A stretch of DNA of 23,950 nucleotides from a virus. Positions 21,030 to 23,950 of this stretch are shown here, piece by piece. The notes beneath the pieces were generated by a model. The model was not told the DNA's origin, made no database searches, and was given only the letters and a program-made list of their open reading frames with translations. The first letter of the stretch is position 1; every line of letters begins with the position of its first letter. Location of the stretch: positions 1 through 23,950 of the IMG/VR virus record IMGVR_UViG_3300009068_000190; one strand, written 5' to 3'. The translations under genes and the position numbers were made by a program.

Positions 21030-21056
21030 GATGCCCGGCGCTTCGCGCCGGGCATC
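21030..21056 (-). terminator. Terminator of the leftward zinc-ribbon gene
   Basis: A perfect 12-bp stem (GATGCCCGGCGC / GCGCCGGGCATC) has a TTC loop. Read leftward it is followed by TTTGTTATT. It lies 15 bp after the stop codon at 21072. Confidence 0.9.
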
Positions 21057-21071
21057 TGAGGGGCTGAGAGG

Positions 21072-21281
21072 TTAGCCCTCCCAGTATGGGTCGTCGTCGC
21101 CTTCGTAGCCCATGGCGCGCTCATGCGCGTCCCATGCCATGTCTGCGCGCACATCGTCCACGCACATGACGCACAGCGTACCATACTCGGTAGCGCGAAC
21201 GTTATCGTCCACGTGATCAGCGCCGCAGACGCAGCAGCAGGGGCGAGAGGTTTCAGCCGTGTTGTTCTGAGTGGTGCTCAT
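21072..21281 (-). CDS. Small zinc-ribbon-like protein
   Basis: From the ATG at 21281 the product is 69 residues. After a Thr/Asn-rich start it has CCCVCG and, 15-20 residues later, LCVMC, a pair of C-x-x-C knuckles typical of a small zinc ribbon or treble clef. The C-terminal third is acidic and aromatic (DMAWDAHERAMGYEGDDDPYW). A role as a DNA-, RNA- or protein-binding early protein that alters the host is plausible but unproven. The start is fixed by a promoter whose -10 ends 6 nt before it. There is no Shine-Dalgarno. A perfect terminator follows. Confidence 0.68.
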   Translation of the reverse strand: MSTTQNNTAETSRPCCCVCGADHVDDNVRATEYGTLCVMCVDDVRADMAWDAHERAMGYEGDDDPYWEG

Positions 21282-21287
21282 GCGAAT

Positions 21288-21320
21288 ATTGTAACACACA
21301 CAGGCGAGTGTGTGTTTAAA
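21288..21320 (-). promoter_or_regulatory. Repeated leaderless promoter cassette (copy 1)
   Basis: Leftward TACAAT (21293-21288) is preceded by a CACACTC block beginning 19 bp before it, and followed by ATTCGC then ATG: 6 nt. Further upstream, GATTTAAACACACACTC is shared with copy 2. Confidence 0.75.
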
Positions 21321-21347
21321 TCCCCACAATATTTCTTCTAATAACAT

Positions 21348-21416
21348 CGCCGGCCCTCTCCCGCCCCATCATTCGACCCGTGTAACGGGTAGGGGGCATT
21401 GGGTTCGGGGCCGGCG
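21348..21416. ncRNA. Conjectural structured element between two leftward genes
   Basis: Outer arms CGCCGGCCC (21348-21356) and GGGCCGGCG (21408-21416) are perfectly complementary over 9 bp and enclose an inner hairpin, ACCCGT / ACGGGT (21376-21390) with a GTA loop. C-rich and G-rich stretches flanking it may also pair. It lies downstream of the 21458-21742 gene in its reading direction, so it may be that gene's terminator, an RNA-stability element, or an independent RNA. No tRNA-like arms are present. Confidence 0.5.
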
Positions 21417-21457
21417 TGTTTGACTGGGCATTGCAGGTCACGGGCTTCCCATAGGGG

Positions 21458-21742
21458 TTACATTTCCCCCCATCCTGCGCTGGCCAGCCAGTCGTTATCG
21501 GCGTCCCAGTCCTCGCGGCTCATTCGGCTAGCCGCATCGCTGAACGCATCGTTATTGGCCTTGCGCTCCGCGTCATCCTGCGCCTCGTACTGACGGTTGA
21601 ACGCGGCCACCTGCTCCTCGCGCTCCATCTCGCGCTTCGCGTCCTCGCACATCGGGCAGAGGCTGTCCGTGTAGGCGTGTTCGGGGCGGTGGCAGTCGCA
21701 GGGGAAGTGTTCGTGTTCGTGGTTGGTAGTGGGGGTGCTCAT
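21458..21742 (-). CDS. Small acidic protein with Cys/His zinc motif
   Basis: The 94-residue product starts MSTPTTNHEHEHFPCDCHRPEH and then has LCPMCED, so C-D-C-H and C-P-M-C could bind one zinc. The rest is a charged helix (AKREMEREEQVAAFNRQYEAQDDAERKA) with an acidic, Trp-containing tail. It resembles the first zinc-ribbon gene in having a zinc knuckle followed by an acidic aromatic end, but the sequences are not clearly homologous. The start is set by promoter copy 2, with 6 nt between -10 and ATG and no ribosome site. It is divergent from the gene at 21857. Confidence 0.68.
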   Translation of the reverse strand: MSTPTTNHEHEHFPCDCHRPEHAYTDSLCPMCEDAKREMEREEQVAAFNRQYEAQDDAERKANNDAFSDAASRMSREDWDADNDWLASAGWGEM

Positions 21743-21748
21743 GTAAGT

Positions 21749-21780
21749 ATTGTATCACACTTGGGGGGAGTGTGTGTTTA
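21749..21780 (-). promoter_or_regulatory. Repeated leaderless promoter cassette (copy 2)
   Basis: Leftward TACAAT (21754-21749) with CACACTCCCCCC upstream, then ACTTAC and ATG: 6 nt. Upstream TATTTAAACACACACTC matches copy 1. Confidence 0.78.
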
Positions 21781-21820
21781 AATACCTCCAAACTTTCCAC
21801 CGAAATATTTGCTGCCAATT

Positions 21821-21850
21821 CTACACACACTCCCTATCATGTGATACAAT
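21821..21850 (+). promoter_or_regulatory. Repeated leaderless promoter cassette (copy 3)
   Basis: CTACACACACTCCCTATC, then TACAAT (21845-21850), GTACGC and ATG at 21857. It is divergent from copy 2, with about 65 bp between them. Confidence 0.78.
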
Positions 21851-21856
21851 GTACGC

Positions 21857-22207
21857 ATGAGCACCACCTCCACCCGTAACCTCATCGTCCTCCCCCTCCC
21901 CGCCCGTACCCTCCACCTGGATCGCGCTGCGTTCCTCTACACCGCGCTTGACTCCGGGTGGGTGCGTGTCCAGTACCTGAAGAATGACGGTACGCGCACC
22001 AGCCGAGTCTGCACCCGTAACCCCACGCTCGTGGGCAAGTACGGTACGGAGTCTGATATCCGCTCCATCCGCGAATCCGAGTCCGCCGATCTCGCAAACT
22101 ACAACATCGTCTACTTCGACTACATGAGCGGCGGACTGCGTTCCTTCCGCGTGTCGCAGGTGGAAGTCTGCGGAATCGACGCGGACTGCGTGGAGAATAA
22201 CCACTAA
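21857..22207 (+). CDS. SH3-barrel (WYL_2-like) phage protein
   Basis: This 116-residue protein is mostly one beta barrel: VRVQYLKNDGTRTSRVCTRNP, then YNIVYFDYMSGGLRSFRVSQVEV. Basic strand, N-D-G turn, a strand ending in T-x-N-P and a final G-x-RSFRV strand pair fit the WYL_2-like SH3-barrel family of phages. The same domain is seen in the gene at 14397-15068. A role in binding nucleic acid or protein is possible but not established. A start extension is not needed, as the ATG lies 6 nt after the -10 hexamer of promoter copy 3. There is no ribosome site. Confidence 0.7.
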   Translation: MSTTSTRNLIVLPLPARTLHLDRAAFLYTALDSGWVRVQYLKNDGTRTSRVCTRNPTLVGKYGTESDIRSIRESESADLANYNIVYFDYMSGGLRSFRVSQVEVCGIDADCVENNH

Positions 22208-22224
22208 ACTTTCGGGAATACTTT

Positions 22225-22253
22225 CCCACACACTCCCCCCTATCGGGTATACT
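22225..22253 (+). promoter_or_regulatory. Repeated leaderless promoter cassette (copy 4)
   Basis: CACACTCCCCCCTATCGGG is followed by TATACT (22248-22253), ACACCC and ATG at 22260. TTTCGGGAATACTTTCCC lies immediately upstream (22210-22227). Confidence 0.8.
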
Positions 22254-22259
22254 ACACCC

Positions 22260-22394
22260 ATGAGCACCATCGAACCCATCCTCGCCTTCACAATCTTCAT
22301 CCTCTTCTTCGGCACCGTCATCGTCGTCTGCGCTCTCCCCGCCATTCAGATGGCCATCGAAGTTTACGAAGCCCACAAGGATACCACCAAGTGA
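22260..22394 (+). CDS. Tiny membrane protein, 44 residues
   Basis: The ATG at 22260 opens a 44-codon frame to TGA at 22392-22394. The product (MSTIEPILAFTIFILFFGTV, then IVVCALPAIQMAIEVYEAHK) has one long hydrophobic helix (about residues 6-28) and a charged C-terminus. It is probably a single-span membrane protein. The next gene begins with GTG inside this stop codon, so the two are coupled. Paired small membrane proteins in early phage regions are often lysis, immunity or host-modifying factors, but the sequence does not tell which. Promoter copy 4 and 6-nt spacing fix the start. Confidence 0.68.
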   Translation: MSTIEPILAFTIFILFFGTVIVVCALPAIQMAIEVYEAHKDTTK

Positions 22395-22582
22395 ACACCA
22401 TCATCCGCATCCTCTGCATCGTCCTTCCCCTCAACGCGATCCTTGCCATCTACGGGGCAGTACGGGTTGCCATGGACGGCGACTACATCGGAGCAGTCAT
22501 CGCCGCGCTCGCTTGCCCTCTGTCCATCTTCCTCTGGACATTCTTCCGGTGGATGGATCGGGAGTACCGAGCCACGAACTAA
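22391..22582 (+). CDS. Small two-span membrane protein, 63 residues
   Basis: This gene begins at a GTG that overlaps the preceding stop (GTGA), so it depends on coupling. Residues 3-25 (TIIRILCIVLPLNAILAIYGA) and 34-55 (IGAVIAALACPLSIFLWTFF) are two hydrophobic helices separated by a short charged turn (MDGDY). The C-terminus is basic and charged (RWMDREYRATN). Two helices and small size fit a holin-like or immunity-like phage membrane protein. This is suggestion only. It is followed by a hairpin and a structured non-coding stretch. Confidence 0.68.
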   Translation: MNTIIRILCIVLPLNAILAIYGAVRVAMDGDYIGAVIAALACPLSIFLWTFFRWMDREYRATN

Positions 22583-22621
22583 CGAGGTGGTGCTCGTTTC
22601 AACCGAAGAGGATTCGTCCCT

Positions 22622-22650
22622 GCCCCGATTCGTTCGGGGCTAGGTTGTTT
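22622..22650 (+). terminator. Terminator after the membrane-protein pair
   Basis: GCCCCGA (22622-22628) and TCGGGGC (22634-22640) make a 7-bp stem with a TTCGT loop, followed by TAGGTTGTTT. Confidence 0.7.
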
Positions 22651-22657
22651 GGGGGCA

Positions 22658-22715
22658 GCTACTATCACAAATGCGCGCATTTGTGAGGATTGGATGGTCT
22701 GCGCCTGATAGTAGC
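22658..22715. ncRNA. Conjectural structured RNA with nested perfect inverted repeats
   Basis: Outer arms GCTACTATCA (22658-22667) and TGATAGTAGC (22706-22715) pair perfectly. Inside lies the 20-base perfect palindrome CACAAATGCGCGCATTTGTG (22666-22685), which shares two bases with the outer arm, and a G/T-rich single-stranded segment. It sits between a terminator and promoter copy 5, outside any gene. Possible roles are a small RNA, a transcript-stability element or a protein-binding site. It is not tRNA-like. Confidence 0.5.
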
Positions 22716-22770
22716 CGGCCCTGGATGCGTTATAGGACGCGAAAGAATTTATAATTTCCGGGCACCTATT

Positions 22771-22800
22771 CCCCACACACTCCCCCCTATAGGGTACAAT
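22771..22800 (+). promoter_or_regulatory. Repeated leaderless promoter cassette (copy 5)
   Basis: CACACTCCCCCCTATAGGG is followed by TACAAT (22795-22800), ACTTCC and ATG at 22807. The cassette is near identical to copy 4 over its spacer. An AT-rich ATAATTTCCG lies upstream. Confidence 0.8.
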
Positions 22801-22806
22801 ACTTCC

Positions 22807-23373
22807 ATGAGCACCACCCGCACCAACCGTTACGAATCCGTCCGCACCAACGCCATCGAAGCCTTCATCGGCCACCTCGCATCGGCTACCCTCTTCGACT
22901 ACGCCGCCGCGCAGAAGTGGTACGCCGAGGCCGGAGACTTCGCGGAATCGCTCCGCGTCCTGCGCCCGGAGTGGAGCATGGAAGTGTCCGCGTCCGTTGT
23001 CTCCGCGTTCTCGCCCCGCGTCACTTGGCAGCACAACAAGGCGAAGGCCACCCAGTACGCGCAGGGCATCACGCCGAAGGGTCTGCGCTCCCACGTGGAC
23101 GCTGCCGACCGATGCGTCCGGCAGGGCTTCAACGGCCTTCGCGGCCCCAAGACGAACGCGTTTGCCCGTGCCATCGCCGGGGATCGGGACGCGGTGGTGG
23201 TGGATGTGTGGATGTGCCGCGCTGCCGGACTGGGCAAGGATGCGCCCAACGCGACCGAGTACCGGGCCATTGCGGACGCGATCCGCACACTCGCCGGAAC
23301 GGGCGCCGTCTGCATGGCACCCGCCACGCTGCAGGCTCTGTTGTGGATCATCGTTCGGGGGAAGGCGGAATAA
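22807..23373 (+). CDS. Phage protein with VDVW motif, helix-hairpin-helix-like
   Basis: The 188-residue product is mostly helical. Notable blocks are ASVVSAFSPRVTWQHNKAKA, GLRGPKTNAFARAIAGDRDAVVVDVWMCRAAG, and a final helix (ATLQALLWIIVRG). I associate this order (S-x-V-x-A-x-SPR, K-x-x-AF, D-x-x-V-VD-x-W-x-x-RAA) with a family of uncharacterised phage proteins (possibly DUF7178) that may be related to helix-hairpin-helix DNA glycosylases. A DNA-binding or repair role is tentative. The start is set by promoter copy 5 with 6-nt spacing. A longer in-frame extension upstream would run through the promoter and the structured element. Its stop codon lies in the loop of a 6-bp hairpin (GGCGGA / TCCGCC). 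Confidence 0.62.
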   Translation: MSTTRTNRYESVRTNAIEAFIGHLASATLFDYAAAQKWYAEAGDFAESLRVLRPEWSMEVSASVVSAFSPRVTWQHNKAKATQYAQGITPKGLRSHVDAADRCVRQGFNGLRGPKTNAFARAIAGDRDAVVVDVWMCRAAGLGKDAPNATEYRAIADAIRTLAGTGAVCMAPATLQALLWIIVRGKAE

Positions 23374-23387
23374 TCCGCCCGACCCCC

Positions 23388-23416
23388 TTGACTTTCACCC
23401 CTCACCGAGGTACAAT
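23388..23416 (+). promoter_or_regulatory. Consensus sigma70 promoter, leaderless (copy 6)
   Basis: TTGACT (23388-23393), a 17-bp spacer and TACAAT (23411-23416) are followed by ACCGCC and ATG at 23423. It lacks the CACACTC block but keeps the 6-nt spacing, and its real -35 shows how the other copies differ. Confidence 0.82.
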
Positions 23417-23422
23417 ACCGCC

Positions 23423-23611
23423 ATGACCACTACCAACACCAAAACGGCCAAGCGTGTCGAAACTCTCTTGGCACACACTAAACGCATGTGGGGCCTCTCT
23501 AACGAGATCCGCCAGATGCACGCCGAGATCGACAGACTGGACAATAAACTTTCGGAAATAATTTCCGAAACCGAACTGCTGCTCTTCAAGATGCAGGAGG
23601 AAGAAGAATGA
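23423..23611 (+). CDS. Small coiled-coil protein, 62 residues
   Basis: The product is almost entirely one charged coiled coil: RVETLLAHTKRMWGLSNEIR, then EIDRLDNKLSEIISETELLL, ending EEEE. It probably forms a dimeric or trimeric rod and may act together with the next two genes, which it overlaps in series (ATGA at 23608). The start follows promoter copy 6 by 6 nt. No named family is recognised. A 21-nt perfect palindrome lies inside the gene (23550-23570). Confidence 0.65.
   Translation: MTTTNTKTAKRVETLLAHTKRMWGLSNEIRQMHAEIDRLDNKLSEIISETELLLFKMQEEEE
23550..23570. repeat. Perfect palindrome inside the coiled-coil gene
   Basis: Arms TTTCGGAAAT and ATTTCCGAAA flank a single central A. TTTCGGGAATACTTTCCC upstream of promoter copy 4 and ATAATTTCCG upstream of copy 5 are related. 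It may be an operator-like site, or a chance product of an A/T-flanked coding motif. Confidence 0.4.
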
Positions 23612-23832
23612 ACACCGAAACCGAAATCCAACGCCTCCGCATTGAGCGAGACGAGCGCGAGTACCTGAACGAAACGATCAGGAACCTCAACAATCAACTC
23701 GTTGATGCGTTGCGTGAGCGCGACGAAGCGAGGCGATTGGTCTGCAGGTACACAAAGAAAACCTATCGAACTCTCCGAGAAATGGCCGAAGAGCGCGGAT
23801 GGGACTGCTACGCAAAGGAAACCAAGCAATGA
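23608..23832 (+). CDS. Small charged coiled-coil-type protein, 74 residues
   Basis: The product begins with a long charged helix (EIQRLRIERDEREYLNETIRNLNNQLVDALRERDEARRL) and ends in a basic, aromatic region (CRYTKKTYRTLREMAEERGWDCYAKE). Heptad-like Leu/Ile spacing suggests a coiled coil, perhaps partnering the preceding gene. Its ATG overlaps the upstream stop (ATGA), and its own stop overlaps the next start in the same way, so the three genes are a tightly coupled unit from one promoter. I recognise no family and see no catalytic motif. Confidence 0.65.
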   Translation: MNTETEIQRLRIERDEREYLNETIRNLNNQLVDALRERDEARRLVCRYTKKTYRTLREMAEERGWDCYAKETKQ

Positions 23833-23950
23833 ACCACCGCCCAGCCAAGTTCGTCCATGACGCCTTCCGGGAGGGAATCCGGCTTCGCTCCAAGACCTGG
23901 GGCAAGAAGAGCCGAGACCCCCGGAAGGCGCGGAGGGAGGGGAAAAGGGA
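23829..23950 (+). CDS. Basic protein, partial (runs off the right edge)
   Basis: The ATG at 23829 overlaps the previous stop (ATGA). About 40 codons are visible before the window ends. The peptide (MNHRPAKFVHDAFREGIRLR, then SKTWGKKSRDPRKARREG) is strongly basic, which suggests nucleic-acid binding, but no family is recognised. The coupling chain and lack of a nearby promoter place it in the operon starting at 23423. Confidence 0.55.
   Translation, partial: MNHRPAKFVHDAFREGIRLRSKTWGKKSRDPRKARREGKR

Noticed and set aside
21821-22376. Two long leftward frames opposite the SH3-barrel gene
   Set aside because: G+C-rich DNA leaves antisense frames open. The rightward gene has a promoter with exact 6-nt spacing and a recognisable domain.
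22658-22715. tRNA gene
   Set aside because: No acceptor stem/anticodon/T-arm arrangement or GTTCNANNC-type T loop is present, and the pairing pattern is different.
21288-22800. CRISPR-like repeats from the recurring promoter cassettes
   Set aside because: Repeats are irregularly spaced, occur in both orientations, and each abuts a start codon. They are promoters, not an array.
22690-22806. Extension of the VDVW-motif gene upstream
   Set aside because: It would run through promoter copy 5 and the structured element.
22579-23405. Long leftward and +2-frame reading frames over the 22807 gene
   Set aside because: Low-complexity Arg/Ala/Pro-rich products typical of out-of-frame G+C-rich DNA. 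The 22807 frame has a promoter and recognisable motifs.

Overview
The window is almost certainly phage DNA: a T4-like myovirus (class Caudoviricetes) on its left four fifths, followed by a compositionally different, G+C-rich block of small early-type genes. The T4 link rests on a gp32 single-stranded-DNA-binding protein with its zinc motif, a gp33-type late-transcription co-activator directly upstream of it (T4 also keeps 33 close to 32), T4-lysozyme-family and GMP-reductase genes, and many T4-style late boxes (nnTAAATA, several exactly TATAAATA). No rRNA, tRNA or CRISPR was seen. The host cannot be named. Many start codons sit at the predicted transcription start, which points to a host that translates leaderless mRNA.

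Layout. 1-1400: end of a rightward gene, a bidirectional terminator, then gp33 and gp32 leftward from sigma70-type promoters. 1443-3982: three rightward virion-type genes, the last a small sugar-binding-like protein. 3987-8318: leftward genes including a 1287-residue, extremely cysteine-rich protein. 8402-9333: a winged-helix-like regulator and a HExxH metallopeptidase-like protein. 9303-11987: a compact leftward cluster (Sm-like, deaminase-like, coiled-coil, structural, Dps-like and unknown proteins). 12048-14387: lysozyme rightward, then a leftward group with a conserved phage protein, GMP reductase and a 57-residue protein. 14397-17096: leftward genes ending in large internal-protein candidates. 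17125-20778: rightward array of proteins sharing an N-terminal module. 20807-20838: strong terminator. From about 20940 to the end the DNA is G+C-rich and carries short genes, each led by a near-identical promoter cassette.

How the parts may work together. gp33 would couple a late sigma factor (not in this window) to the late boxes that precede the virion genes. Several predicted late products start with a T4-like capsid-targeting sequence or with a shared 28-residue coil, each ending in an L/I-x-E motif like the sites cut by the T4 prohead protease. This suggests a set of packaged internal proteins, including a packaged lysozyme. GMP reductase and a cytidine-deaminase-like enzyme would both push nucleotide pools toward A and T, in keeping with the A+T-rich genome.

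The strongest unexplained pattern is promoter-to-start-codon geometry. In the G+C-rich block, six of six promoters have exactly 6 nt between the -10 hexamer and ATG. gp33 in the A+T-rich part has the same 6 nt, and five late boxes have exactly 5 nt before ATG. Both geometries predict transcripts starting on or next to the A of AUG. Because it occurs on both sides of the composition break, it is weak evidence that the two parts belong to one genome, but a chimeric assembly is not excluded.
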